Below, piece by piece: positions 42,691 through 52,932 of a stretch of 64,000 bases of DNA. Numbering within the stretch: position 1 is the stretch's first letter; each line of letters starts with the position of its first letter. Made by a program: the position numbers and the translations under genes. The notes under the pieces were generated by a model. It saw only the letters and a program-made list of their open reading frames with translations. It did no database searches and was not told where the DNA came from. The DNA is from Paraburkholderia sp. LEh10 (GTDB lineage: Bacteria; Pseudomonadota; Gammaproteobacteria; Burkholderiales; Burkholderiaceae): positions 1-64,000 of the forward strand of contig NZ_JAGIPX010000009.1 of the NCBI RefSeq assembly GCF_017814945.1, given 5' to 3'.

Positions 42691-45547
42691 TCACGCCGGC
42701 TCGATACCGTCTTCGAGTTCGTGATGATCGTAGGCATCGTCGAAAGCACGCCAATCGCCTGCGCCAATCTCGCACTTCACTCTTGTTGACTCAGCCGTAT
42801 TGACCGTCACGGTGGAACCTTCGGTCAGCATGCCCTGCTGCTGGATCGTGCCGTCAGGCAGATAGACGCGATACGGCTGGTTAGCGAGCGCCGGACCAAT
42901 GCCGAGATTCGCGGCAACCGTGCTGACATCGAACGTCTGCGAATAGACGTCGGTAGGGTTCTGCGCAAACGGCGCCACCGGCATGACCGGCAGCGGCATG
43001 CGCTTCGAGTCGGCTCCCGGCTTATCCCACGAAGGCGTCTTTTCGAGAATCGGTCCCGGCGATGCGTTGGTGATCCCGCTGCCGTTGATCTGGACATATG
43101 AACCATTCGCGCCGATCCACACCTCCTTCGCTGCGGTAATCACGATTCGGCCGTCCGTGCTGCTGACGGTCACATCACCAAGGGCTTCCAGCGACATCGG
43201 TCCGCTCTGCGCCTGTGCGACCCACGCACCCTTTGCGGCGATGAACTTCATGCCCTGCTGGTAGGCGAACAGCGACACCGCCCCGCGCGCTGCAACGTGA
43301 TACGAGCGTCCCGCCGAATAGCTCACATCGCGGCCCGCTGTCACCGCCTGATCGTTCTGGCTTGCCATGTGCGTGCTGTCGGTCGCCGTCGTGGCGATGC
43401 CGGCTGCGCTCGTGAGCACCATGTCGGGCCGCGTCATTTCGGGGAAGTCGTTCCCGTTTCCGCCGTTACCCCGGATGGCGTCGTTCTGCGCCTTGATCGT
43501 GGTGACCGCATTGGCCTGACTGGCATCAGGCGTCTGCGCGTTGTGCCGCTGCGCGAGCTGCGACAGGTCCTCGTGCTGCCCGCGCGCCTGCGTAAGCCGT
43601 GCGATTGTTTCGGCCATGTCCTTGACCTTGCCCGCTGCGCCGGATCGTCCGAACGTGGTCACGAGCAGGCCCATCGCCGCGCGAAGCACACCCCACAGAT
43701 CGGTACGCAGTTCGAAGCCCTGACCGCGTTCGTCCTGCCGCCCCGCGTTGCCGTCGATGCGCGTGATATAGCCCAGACTCAGGCTGGATTTCGCGTGATC
43801 GCTCGCCAGTTGTACCTGCTGTTTGCCGCGTGTGTCATCGAGCGCCAGATGGTTCGACGCCGAGCCATCCCGCTCCCTGCTGCGCAGACCCGACAGCCAC
43901 TGGTTGTGCGGTAGCTGCCACGGGGGGCGATTGTTCGCGTTGACCGCGCTGCCCGCGATATAGGGCATGTCAGGGTTACCATTGACATAGCCGACAAGTA
44001 TCTCGCTGCCGATGCGCGGGACGAACACCGAACCCATCTGACGGTTCTGCCACGGCTGCATGACGCGCAGCCAGATAAACGAGTTGTGGTCATACTTGCC
44101 CGTGCGGTCGGGGGCGAGCTGGCAAAGCACACGACCCAGAGCATTTGTCCACATCTCGTGGCCTTCGGGTCCGGTCACGACCGCAATCTCGGTGCCCGCA
44201 ACCGGCCAGTGCGTGACGATTGGCAGGCGGAAATATCCCGCCTGTACCGGATAGAGTTCGAACTCCGTGTCGCAGCGGAATACCTGGTCCGAGCCGCTCG
44301 CCTGGTCGTTCGATTCAATCGTGAGGGTCGCGGACACCACCAGATATTCCTGGTTGGCCGCATCCAGCGGGTATTCCGTCAGGTCGAACGTGCAGCCTGG
44401 GGTCAGTCCGCGCAGGTGGCCGAACCCCGTTGCGCGCAGTCCCTGGCATCGCCTGGATTGCTGGCGAACCAGCGCCACCTGACGCGCCTGTTCGTCCAGG
44501 TCAGGACGTTGCCCGGCCAGACCCTGGGCGCCCTGGAGCGGCTGGCTGATATTCGCGGAACTCATAGAACTCCTGGTCGGCTTCCCCCGTGTCGCGCGGG
44601 TAGTCCTCCGACGCGCACAAGGGCGTATTGGCGGCCCGCATGCGGGGCTGCATGTAGTCGTGATCGACAGCGGTTGCCTTGCCTTCCGTCTGACGGCTGC
44701 TGAATGCCAGCCGCTCGATGTGTTCCTCGTCGATGCGGTTGTCGCCCGGCGCATAACGGAGCGTTGCGTACGCCTTGCCATGTGAATCGAACGCGCCCAT
44801 GTGGTCGGCGATCACGAGGCGATGAAACCCGTTGCTATGCTCGAACCAGAAGAACAGGCCCGCGCGTTCACACCAGCGCCTGATGCAGGTCCAGTCACTC
44901 TCCCAGTATTGGCGTTGCAGATCGCGTATGGGGTAATGCTCGCCGTGCAACGGCCCGTGGATGCGCCAGTCAACCGAGATCGGATAGGGAGCAAGTAGCT
45001 GGCTGATCGCCTCGATCACCGTACAGTTCTGGAACACCCGCCAGTTCTGGCCTAGTGTGGCCTTCTTCAGCGCGGGTTCGATATTGAACTCGTAGACCAT
45101 CGAACGGTCATCGCGCCGTACAAATCGCGCATCGCACACGACCCCGGATATCTCGCGCACATAGGCACCGATATTGCCCCTGCCGGTATCCCCCGGCATA
45201 CCGGGCACGAACACGCCCTTGCCGGGCACATCCACATACACGATGACATCGGTTCCGACGATATCGTCCAGATTCAGCGTGATGAGATCGGGGAAAGAAG
45301 GCACCTCGATGTCGCTGCGCACGCGCACCGTATATTTGAAAAGTTCGCCAACTGCTTCGGTGCCGTGCAGGTAGACCGGGATGAAAACCGGCTCTGTGAT
45401 GTCTTTGGGTGGCCGTTGTCCGGTTATGACGTAGTAGTCACGCGGCGGCTGGGGCGGCGTCCATCGGGGCAGCGCTGAACCACGTATCTCCAGCGGTCGT
45501 TCCGGCGCCATGTAGACAGAAGAATTAAAGGGCGACCGGTTTTTCAT
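42691..45547 (-). pseudogene. vgrG: VgrG spike protein, frameshifted
   Basis: Full length would be about 951 aa. The N-terminal part (45547 to about 44560) has the gp27-like region: YWESDWTCIRRWCERAGLFF and FYEF at the break. The C-terminal part (about 44560-42691) has the gp5-like OB and needle (GHEMWTNALGRVLCQL, FVPRIGSEILVGYVNGNPD) and a DUF2345 domain with a DVTVSSTDGRIVITAAKEVW segment. One surplus base near 44557-44558 (GG on the plus strand) separates the frames; dropping it gives EFYEFANISQPLQGAQGLAG. AGGA precedes the ATG at 45547. If the break is real the spike cannot be made. Confidence 0.9.
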
Positions 45548-46418
45548 GCGCAAGTCCTTAAGTCTTCACCCTGCGCGATTTTTCGGCCCGCGTTATCGCT
45601 CATGTTTTCGTAACGTCCCTGTTGCTTAATTTGTGGAAGCACGTCATCTAGTTCGGAATGCAAATTAATTATTCAGATTCAAACCTATCGGAATCGTGCT
45701 GGCGGAAGTGTCAGGATTTGAAAAGAGTGGCAAGCGCGCAACACGTCACGCGAAATAGGTCTGGCCTGATTGCGGCAGGCGAAAAATCGCCATGCCATCG
45801 CAGGCAAGACGAATGGAACGCGACACGGCCGATGAAAGTCGGACGCGTCAGAGGCAGGAGCAACGAGAGATGAAGGGCAAAAGAAAGCGCGCTATGAAGG
45901 CGGGCCAAACTCTGGACAGCGACATCGGATTCCGAGGCATGGAACCACGCCGTCAGAGTGGCACCGCACACAAAAGACCAGCTCCGTCAGCCATGGCGGC
46001 GACACTGTCTCGCGTGAACAGCAGATTGGGCGCGTGAGCCTTGGCCTCGGAATCGACGATTACGAGAAGCCGTTGCAACCCTCCGAACGGCGTTTGCGTT
46101 AGTCCATGAGAAACGTTCGAAACGGAGTTATGCGCGCCGTTTGATCTTGAGCATCCTGAACGACTTGCCAAGACCGGACTGATGCACCGCATACCACAGA
46201 CTCAGTTCGTGCTCGCGCAATGGATCGCGGAGTGTGACGGCGTCAATCGCGCGCCGGCACGCACGCCGCGCCGATTCGCCTGCGTTGGCCCGAAGAAGCG
46301 ATTCCCCCGGTTCAAGTCGTGCGAAGAAAGCGCGGCCTATATTTTTGTTCCGACCGCGCGCCCCCCGCACACGGTCCCGGCCGCCGACGCCCTTCCTCGG
46401 AATACCCGGCCGGACCAC

Positions 46419-46443
46419 AGCCCGCCACGAGCGGGCTTTTGTT
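46419..46443 (+). terminator. Intrinsic terminator without an obvious gene
   Basis: AGCCCGC (46419-46425) and GCGGGCT (46431-46437) form a 7-bp stem with loop CACGA followed by TTTGTT. No coding gene ends just upstream on the plus strand, so it may end a small RNA or be a relic. Confidence 0.65.
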
Positions 46444-46479
46444 CCTCTGTAGCGATTTCGCCTTGGAGATTACGCGGCT

Positions 46480-46686
46480 TCACCCTGGCGGGCTGAACCA
46501 ATCGCGCGGTGCATGCACGAGCCACGGCAGCGAACCGGGGTTGAATCTTTCCGCAACGCGTGGCGAGCCTTTGCGACTCCGAGTGTTGTCGCCCGCGCAA
46601 GTTTCCGCGTGGGTTGGTGCGCGGGGAGTGGAAATGGTGTGTGCCGCTCCCTGGTATCGAAGGTTTGAACAGTTAACGTCCTTCAT
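46480..46686 (-). CDS. Candidate 68-aa small protein
   Basis: The ATG at 46686 has GGAGAGCGAGG upstream. The product is polar and Arg/Pro/Ser-rich (RSRKGSPRVAERFNPGSLPW). No domain is recognised, and the location in a repeat-bearing spacer makes a repeat-derived frame equally possible. Confidence 0.25.
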   Translation of the reverse strand: MKDVNCSNLRYQGAAHTISTPRAPTHAETCAGDNTRSRKGSPRVAERFNPGSLPWLVHAPRDWFSPPG

Positions 46687-46984
46687 CCTCGCTCTCCTGT
46701 GACAGTTTGGCCCTGACCGTCTCCGCATCCCTGTTGTTTTCGTGCATGGGATGGAACGTCGAGCGTAAGCCGTTCGTTCAGAAATGGATTCCTGGGAGGC
46801 GCAGTGACGAAAGGAGGCAAGCTGGACGGGACGGGGCGTGCAAAACTTCTGCAAAATGTGTCCTGCGGGTGTCCTCGAAAATAAGTGAAATTTGCTCAGA
46901 GTATGGGGATCGAGCCAGTATCCTCCTTGCGGGACAGGCTTTGAGGGAATGAGGGTTTCCCCACACAGGGGCAACGCCTGCGCC

Positions 46985-47150
46985 GCGAGGCGCATTCGCG
47001 GATGCCAGCGACAGTGGCAAAAGCAACCCGCATCGCGGATGCCCGCGAAAGGGCAAAACAAGCCACATTCGCGAATGCCAGCGAAAGCAGCAATTCAAAC
47101 CAGCGTCGCAGACAACAAAGAAAACAAACCAGCGTCGCAGACAAAAAAAG
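46985..47150 (+). repeat. Dispersed intergenic repeat, multi-unit copy 2
   Basis: Three units begin ATTCGCGGATGCCAGCGACA, ATCGCGGATGCCCGCGAAAG and ATTCGCGAATGCCAGCGAAA; two shorter units AAACCAGCGTCGCAGACAA follow. The copy at 39785-39865 carries the same words in inverse orientation. It ends just before the ribosome-binding site of the SRPBCC gene. Confidence 0.75.
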
Positions 47151-47162
47151 AAAGGAGCCCAC

Positions 47163-47648
47163 GTGGACCCAAGCGAGTACCGCTTCACAACGATCTGGCG
47201 CGTCGACGCGCCGCTGGAAGCAGTGTGGAATGCAATCCACGACCCGGCCCACTGGCCGCAATGGTGGAAAAGCGTCGAACGCGTGATCGAAGTGGAAACC
47301 GGCGCAACGGACGGCGTCGGCGCATTACACCGCTACACATGGAAAGGGCGCTTGCCCTACCGCGTCGCCTTCGACATGCGCGTGACCCGCGTCGAGCCGC
47401 TCGTGATGCTCGAAGGCGAAGCGCGCGGCGATGTCGAAGGTACCGGGCGCTGGCAGTTCTCCACGTATGATGCAGTCACAGTCGTGCACTACGAATGGCG
47501 CGTGCGCACGAAACGCGGCTGGATGAACCTGCTCGCGCCGCTCGCGCGCCCGTTCTTCAAATGGAATCACGATTACGTGATGCAGCAGGGCGGCGAAGCC
47601 CTCGCCAGTCTGCTCGACGCGCGCCTCGTCGGCATCGAGCATTCGTGA
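47163..47648 (+). CDS. SRPBCC (START/Bet v 1-like) family protein
   Basis: A 161-aa helix-grip protein: FTTIWRVDAPLEAVWNAIHD and PAHWPQWWKSVERVIEVETG are the standard opening of polyketide-cyclase/dehydrase-like SRPBCC proteins, which hold small hydrophobic ligands. The C-terminal helix is KWNHDYVMQQGGEALASLL. The start is GTG with GGAG upstream. The promoter must lie inside or before the dispersed repeat. Confidence 0.88.
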   Translation: MDPSEYRFTTIWRVDAPLEAVWNAIHDPAHWPQWWKSVERVIEVETGATDGVGALHRYTWKGRLPYRVAFDMRVTRVEPLVMLEGEARGDVEGTGRWQFSTYDAVTVVHYEWRVRTKRGWMNLLAPLARPFFKWNHDYVMQQGGEALASLLDARLVGIEHS

Positions 47649-47671
47649 CGGCCAGGTTCGCGGCGTGAAGG

Positions 47672-50236
47672 TCAATGCCGAGGCTGCGGCTTCTGCTTCT
47701 TCGAGCCATCCGGGACACTCGCGGGACGCGGCGGTCCTTGCGGCTCTTCGTCGGCGCAAGCGGGACCGCCGGGCGCCGCGTTGGGGGAGACCAGCATGCT
47801 GCGCTGCGGATTCGCGATCTCGATGCCCTTCGCGCGGAACGTCTCGAGAATGCGCCGGTTGAACTCGCGCTGCACGGGCCAGCGCGCCGAGTCGCGGCAT
47901 TGGATCTGGCCCGCGAGCGTGACCGACGCACCATCGACGGCATCGACGCCCCAGAAGCTGAAGTCCGACAGAATGCCGTCCTTGAAGCTGTCGTCCTCGC
48001 GCAGCGCCGCGCCGATTTCCTTGAGCGTTTCGATCGCGAGATCGACGTCCTGGCCGTACGCGATGCTCACCCTGACGGCCGCATTGCCGAGCCCGCGATT
48101 CGTGTTGTTCACGGTTGAAACCGAACTGAACGGCACCGTGAATAACGAACCGTCGCCGCCGCGCAGGCGCACGGTGCGGATCGACAGATACTCGACCGTG
48201 CCCGACACGCCCGCGAGCGTCACCCAGTCGCCGACCTGCATCGCGTTTTCCATCAGCAGGAAGATCCCCGTGATGAAGTCCTGCACGAGTTTCTGCGAGC
48301 CGAAGCCGAGCGCGACGCCGAAGATGCTCGCACTCGCGAGCAGCGGCGCGGTGTTCACGCCGAGTTCGCTCAGGCCCGTGAGCACCACCACCAGCGCGAT
48401 CACGACGAAGAGCGCCGAGCGCAGCATCGGCACAAGAGTGCGCAGACGCGCGGCGCGCACGAGGTCGCCCGTCTGGGTCCACTCCGCGAGGCGCTTTTCG
48501 ACGGCGACGTTCGCGACTTCCCACACAATCAGCGCAATCACGGCGGCCACACAGATCGTGACGAGCGCCGAGGTCAGCCGGTGGCCGATCGCGCCGGGCC
48601 GGAAGAAGAGCCACACGTCGATGCCCCAAACCTGCAGCAGCAAAAGCGCCGTCACGGCCACGATCACCGTCGACACCGCGCGCCGGATCAACGGGTAGTA
48701 GCGGTACGCGTGCTGGTTGATCAGCGAACGCTGCTCGTCCTCGTCGACGCGAAAAAGCTTGCCGAGCGCGCCGTACAGGACGATCGACACGACCCGCGCC
48801 GCGACTATCACGACGAGCGACAGGCCGCCGAGATGCAGCAGTGTCCGGTAGCCGTTGTGAACGTCGAGCGCCCACACGAACCACAACGCCATCACGATGA
48901 ACACGGCGACCCATGCCCACATGTCGATGAGGCCGTGCGCGAGCAGCGTCACGGGACGCTGGGTTTCGCTCGTGCGCTCGCGCAGCAGCGCGGAGACCGG
49001 CGCGCGGCATTGCAGGATCATGATCGACACCATCACATGGCCGACCAGCGCGAGCAGCTTGACGAGGGGCAGATGCGCGGCGTCGCTCAGGCCGAGCGCC
49101 GTGGCGATCTCGATCAGCGCGCCACCCGCGCCGATCACGCTGACCACGCGAATCACCCAGCGCTGCATGAAAAGCGCCCAGCTATCGGGCAGACGCAACA
49201 GCCGCAGCCCCGGCGCGTCGGGCTGCAGGAAGAAGCCGGCGGCGATGACGATCGCGCGGCAGATCACGTACAGGTCGATCAGCCCGTTGAGCGCAGCGTC
49301 CTGAATCGTCCCGTCTTCGGTGAAGATCGGCATCAGCGCGCTCGCGGCCGCGATGAACACGACGAGCGGCAGCATGCGCACGAGCAGTTGCAGCGCCGCG
49401 CTCGGCAGGCGCTGCAGCGTGACCCAGTGGTTTTCCGCCTGACGCTTGCTGCGGGCTTCCTTCTGCGGATCGCCGGGCTTGCCCGCCGCTTGCGCGGTTG
49501 CCCTCGACGATGCGGACGCGGCAGGGGGCGTCGACATCGAAGGCGCGGCCGGGCCCGGCGGGACGCCCCCTTCGGCGGCGGCGGTCGGGGCGTGCGCCGG
49601 GACCGCGCCGTTCGCGGCGGCGGCTCTCGCTTCGTCGCTCGCCACGCGCGCCTCACGTGCCTCACGTGCTTCTCGCCGCAAGATGATCGCGGCGCGCGCC
49701 CGGCGCAACAGCCGCCGCGCGAGCCATTCGAGCGCGATCGCGGGCAACAGCGTGCCGATCAGCGCAAGCAGCACGCCGAACGCCTTTGCCCGCTCGTGCG
49801 AATCGGAAAGCTGCACGTTCCACCAGTAGCCCGCCGACGATGTGTCGAGCAACACCGCAACGGAGCGCTTCAGCGTCGAGCCGGCCTGGCCGAACCAGTG
49901 CGCGCCCTGGCGCACCAGTTGCGAAGCGAGACCGTTCGACTTGAACGCCGCGGGCACGCTCGCGCCCGACGCCGCCGTGGCCGCCGACGCGGCCGATGCG
50001 GGCTCGGCTGGCGCAGGCGTCGCGAGCACGCCGGCCGCCGCGATGGCGTTCAGCGTGTCTTCGATCTGCGCGCGCTTTTTCGGGTCGTTGAGGACGAGCA
50101 GCGCCTGACGGGCCTGCTCGGGCGTGAGGGTGACGGTGGTGGCGGAGGCGCCGGACGCGCTCGTGGTTTCCGTCACGGCGGACAGGGCGGGGACGCTGAA
50201 TAGCGCGAGCAGGCAGAACAGGAGGAATTTGCGCAT
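47672..50236 (-). CDS. Large MscS-family mechanosensitive channel
   Basis: An 854-aa inner-membrane channel. It opens with a signal peptide (FLLFCLLALFSVPALSA), then a periplasmic N-domain (about 20-125), ten or so membrane helices interrupted by an Ala/Arg/Pro-rich cytoplasmic loop (about 190-285), and the MscS core from about 600: the pore helix region SIFGVALGFGSQKLVQDF and beta-domain VTLAGVSGTVEYLSIRTVRL, then FSSVSTVNNTNRG. Length and extra helices resemble YbiO/YjeP relatives. It converges with the SRPBCC gene 24 bases away. Confidence 0.92.
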   Translation of the reverse strand: MRKFLLFCLLALFSVPALSAVTETTSASGASATTVTLTPEQARQALLVLNDPKKRAQIEDTLNAIAAAGVLATPAPAEPASAASAATAASGASVPAAFKSNGLASQLVRQGAHWFGQAGSTLKRSVAVLLDTSSAGYWWNVQLSDSHERAKAFGVLLALIGTLLPAIALEWLARRLLRRARAAIILRREAREAREARVASDEARAAAANGAVPAHAPTAAAEGGVPPGPAAPSMSTPPAASASSRATAQAAGKPGDPQKEARSKRQAENHWVTLQRLPSAALQLLVRMLPLVVFIAAASALMPIFTEDGTIQDAALNGLIDLYVICRAIVIAAGFFLQPDAPGLRLLRLPDSWALFMQRWVIRVVSVIGAGGALIEIATALGLSDAAHLPLVKLLALVGHVMVSIMILQCRAPVSALLRERTSETQRPVTLLAHGLIDMWAWVAVFIVMALWFVWALDVHNGYRTLLHLGGLSLVVIVAARVVSIVLYGALGKLFRVDEDEQRSLINQHAYRYYPLIRRAVSTVIVAVTALLLLQVWGIDVWLFFRPGAIGHRLTSALVTICVAAVIALIVWEVANVAVEKRLAEWTQTGDLVRAARLRTLVPMLRSALFVVIALVVVLTGLSELGVNTAPLLASASIFGVALGFGSQKLVQDFITGIFLLMENAMQVGDWVTLAGVSGTVEYLSIRTVRLRGGDGSLFTVPFSSVSTVNNTNRGLGNAAVRVSIAYGQDVDLAIETLKEIGAALREDDSFKDGILSDFSFWGVDAVDGASVTLAGQIQCRDSARWPVQREFNRRILETFRAKGIEIANPQRSMLVSPNAAPGGPACADEEPQGPPRPASVPDGSKKQKPQPRH

Positions 50237-50451
50237 GTAAGGCCGGTGGGCGGCGGCGATGCGCGTACGGCTTGACGCGATGCGGCGCCGGGAGCCACCA
50301 CGTTTCGACTGAAAATTAAGCGACAGCCGCGAGGTGCGATAAGTTCCTCAAAACGGGCGATCCGGCTCCCCTCCTGCATCCGATCCGCATGGGAGCGTTC
50401 GCTGCACGCAATTTCGTGCGTTTCTCGCGTCTTTCTGTTGCGGCGGCGCGC

Positions 50452-50793
50452 TCACCCCTGCACGGGCCGCGCCCGTATGCCGAGCGTTTCGTCGACGACT
50501 TCCGTGAACGTTCGTTCTTCGCGCAGGATGAAGCGCTTCGTCTGCGCGATGCGGAAATTCTCGACGGACGCGGGGTCGGTGCGCAGCCGCGCGCGATACG
50601 CCTCGTAGGCAGCGAGACTGTCGAACGCGATCAGGCCCCACGCGATGTCGTTCGTCCCTTCGTGCGGAAGGAAGTAGCCGATCAGCTGGCCGCCGCAGCG
50701 CGGAATGATTTCGCCCCAGTTTTCGGCGTATTGCCTGAATGCGTCGCGTTGGAACGGATCGATCTGATAGCGGATGAAACAGGTGAGCGTCAT
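50452..50793 (-). CDS. NIPSNAP family protein
   Basis: A 113-aa ferredoxin-like alpha/beta-barrel protein: [40 protein letters not shown] and [18 protein letters not shown] are NIPSNAP hallmarks. The role in bacteria is unknown. The ATG at 50793 has GGAG upstream. It lies 110 bases after the MFS gene on the same strand. Confidence 0.9.
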   Translation of the reverse strand: MTLTCFIRYQIDPFQRDAFRQYAENWGEIIPRCGGQLIGYFLPHEGTNDIAWGLIAFDSLAAYEAYRARLRTDPASVENFRIAQTKRFILREERTFTEVVDETLGIRARPVQG

Positions 50794-50903
50794 GTGAACT
50801 CCGTCGTGATCGGCCGGAACCCCCGGCTGCATGACGCCCAGTATCCGCGACGCGGGTCGCGCGACGTTTCAGCGTGGCTGGAAGTGTCGATGCGCGCGTG
50901 ACG

Positions 50904-52538
50904 CTAACGCCCTTGCGTCTGCTTGCGCGCTTGCCCGCGGATGGTCGCCGCGGCGCACGCCGCGCCCAGCACAGCGCAAGCCGCCGACACCAGCGCGACG
51001 GCGCACAGCCCCGCGTCGATGGCTTGAGTCTGCGCCTCCACGATTTGCGCGGGGACGGCATGCGCGCCCGCCATCGCGGCGGGTTCGAGGAGCTCGCCCG
51101 CGCGATGTAGATCGGCGGGAATGTGCAGCCGTGCGAGATTCACCGACAAGGCCGCATCGTGCGACCACACGAACACGATGCCGAGCACCGCGATCGCCAG
51201 CAGGCTCGCGATGCGCGCAACGGCATTGTTGATGCCCGACGCGACGCCCGTGCGTCCCGCGGGCACGGAGGTCATCACGGTGGTCGTCAGCGGCGCGACG
51301 GTGATCGTCATGCCGAGGCCGAGCACGGCGAGCGCGGGGAAAAAGCGCGTCCAGTAGCTCATGCCGGCGGTGTCGAGCCACGCGGGCAGCGCGAGCAGCA
51401 CGAAGCCGGCCGCCGCGATCAGCGGACCCGCCGTCAGCAGCGCGCGCGGCCCGAAGCGCACCGTGAGTCCGCCCATGAAGCGCGACAGCGCGCCGATCAC
51501 GACGGGCACGGGCAACAGCGCCGCGCCCGCTTGCGTCGCCGTGTAGCCGTGCGCGCGGATCAGCGTGAACGGCAGAAAGAAGAGCGCGCCGCCGAGGCCG
51601 AAATACACCAGCAGCGTGACGAGGTTGGCGCCCGTGAAATCTCGCGAATGAAACACGTCGAGCGGCATCATCGGATCTTCGCTGCGCGCCTCGATCGCGA
51701 CGAACGCGGCGCAGACGGCCAGCCCGGCCGCCACCGCGCCGGCCACTGTTGCATCGTTGAAACCATGCGACGACGCGAGCGTCAGGCCGTATGTCAGCAA
51801 GCCGAGTCCCGCAGCCGCCGCCAGCGCGCCGGGCCAGTCGAGGCGGCGCGTGGCGCCGTCGACGCGGCTGTCGGGCACCGACGACAGCGCGAGCGCGACC
51901 GTCAAGGCCGCGAGGGGCACGTTCAGATAGAAGATCGCGCGCCATGAAATCGCGTCGACGAGCCAGCCGCCCGCGACGGGCCCCACGGCCGACGTGATCG
52001 CGCCGACGCCGGCCCATGTGCCGATCGCGCGGCCGCGCTCGCGTTCATCGAACACGGCGCCGATGATCGCGAGGCTGCCCGGCACCAGCAGCGCCGCGCC
52101 GATGCCCTGCACGGCGCGGGCGGCGATCAGCGCGCCCGGATCGGGCGCGAAGCCGCATGCCGCCGACGCCGCCGTGAACAGCGCAACGCCCGCGATGAAG
52201 ACGGTGCGCCGCCCGAGCCTGTCGCCCATCGCGCCGCCCACGAGCACCAGCGAGCCGAGCAGCAGCAGGTACGCATTGACGACCCATTGCATCGCCGCGA
52301 CGCTTGCGCCGAGTTCGCTTTGTATCGCGGGCAGCGCGACGTTGACGACGGAGCCGTCGATGAACGCCATGCTGGAGCCGAGTATCGTCGCGGCGAGAGC
52401 GAGACGCTTATGACGGCAGGCGCGAGCCGCGGCGGGCTGCGCGCGGATCGCGAGATCGTCGCAGGGACTGGCCTGGGCGGGAAACGCGTGCGGCGTGTCG
52501 CGAGGCTTGTCGAGGGGCGGAGCGGCGTGATCGGACAT
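50904..52538 (-). CDS. MFS drug transporter, DHA2 family (second copy)
   Basis: A 544-aa transporter with 14 hydrophobic segments. Motifs are [20 protein letters not shown], motif [14 protein letters not shown], and [20 protein letters not shown]. It belongs to the EmrB/QacA-like group but is only distantly similar to the transporter at 34017. The N-terminus has a 40-residue polar extension. The likely start is the ATG at 52538. Confidence 0.92.
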   Translation of the reverse strand: MSDHAAPPLDKPRDTPHAFPAQASPCDDLAIRAQPAAARACRHKRLALAATILGSSMAFIDGSVVNVALPAIQSELGASVAAMQWVVNAYLLLLGSLVLVGGAMGDRLGRRTVFIAGVALFTAASAACGFAPDPGALIAARAVQGIGAALLVPGSLAIIGAVFDERERGRAIGTWAGVGAITSAVGPVAGGWLVDAISWRAIFYLNVPLAALTVALALSSVPDSRVDGATRRLDWPGALAAAAGLGLLTYGLTLASSHGFNDATVAGAVAAGLAVCAAFVAIEARSEDPMMPLDVFHSRDFTGANLVTLLVYFGLGGALFFLPFTLIRAHGYTATQAGAALLPVPVVIGALSRFMGGLTVRFGPRALLTAGPLIAAAGFVLLALPAWLDTAGMSYWTRFFPALAVLGLGMTITVAPLTTTVMTSVPAGRTGVASGINNAVARIASLLAIAVLGIVFVWSHDAALSVNLARLHIPADLHRAGELLEPAAMAGAHAVPAQIVEAQTQAIDAGLCAVALVSAACAVLGAACAAATIRGQARKQTQGR

Positions 52539-52932
52539 GAGGCGTGTCCACGGATGCAGTGTGTTCGACAATGCAATGGACACGCGAAGCCGTCACACGT
52601 TCAGCGTGGGCTGAACGGCAGCAGGGCAGCGGATCGGATCAGGAGTAACAGTACGGTGTCGACCATCTCGGCCTGCAGAACACTGCTGGTGTACGGAATT
52701 TAGTTCGTGCTGCGGTACGTGCGCATCGTTCGTGAAGAAAAGCCGTTGGCTGCCGACGAAAGCTACTGCGCGTACCGCAGCACGGTCCGCTACCGGGTGC
52801 TTGCTGGCCTCTTCTGAGCAAGCGGGAGCCGCGCCGCGCCCGCCATGCATGCGCGCGTAGTCAAGGTACGCTATCGTGTGGCTGCCCGCGGCGTGTGCCG
52901 CGGCTCCCGTCTCAATTGCGGAGAGTCCCACG

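Larger units (their letters stand above)
45548..47162. other. 1.6-kb gene-poor spacer between vgrG and the SRPBCC gene
   Basis: No confident gene. It holds the vgrG promoter at left, a plus-strand terminator at 46419-46443, and repeat units from 46985 onward. Two weak minus-strand candidates are a frame ending at 46128 (C-terminus LREHELSLWYAVHQSGLG) and the one at 46480-46686. Confidence 0.5.
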
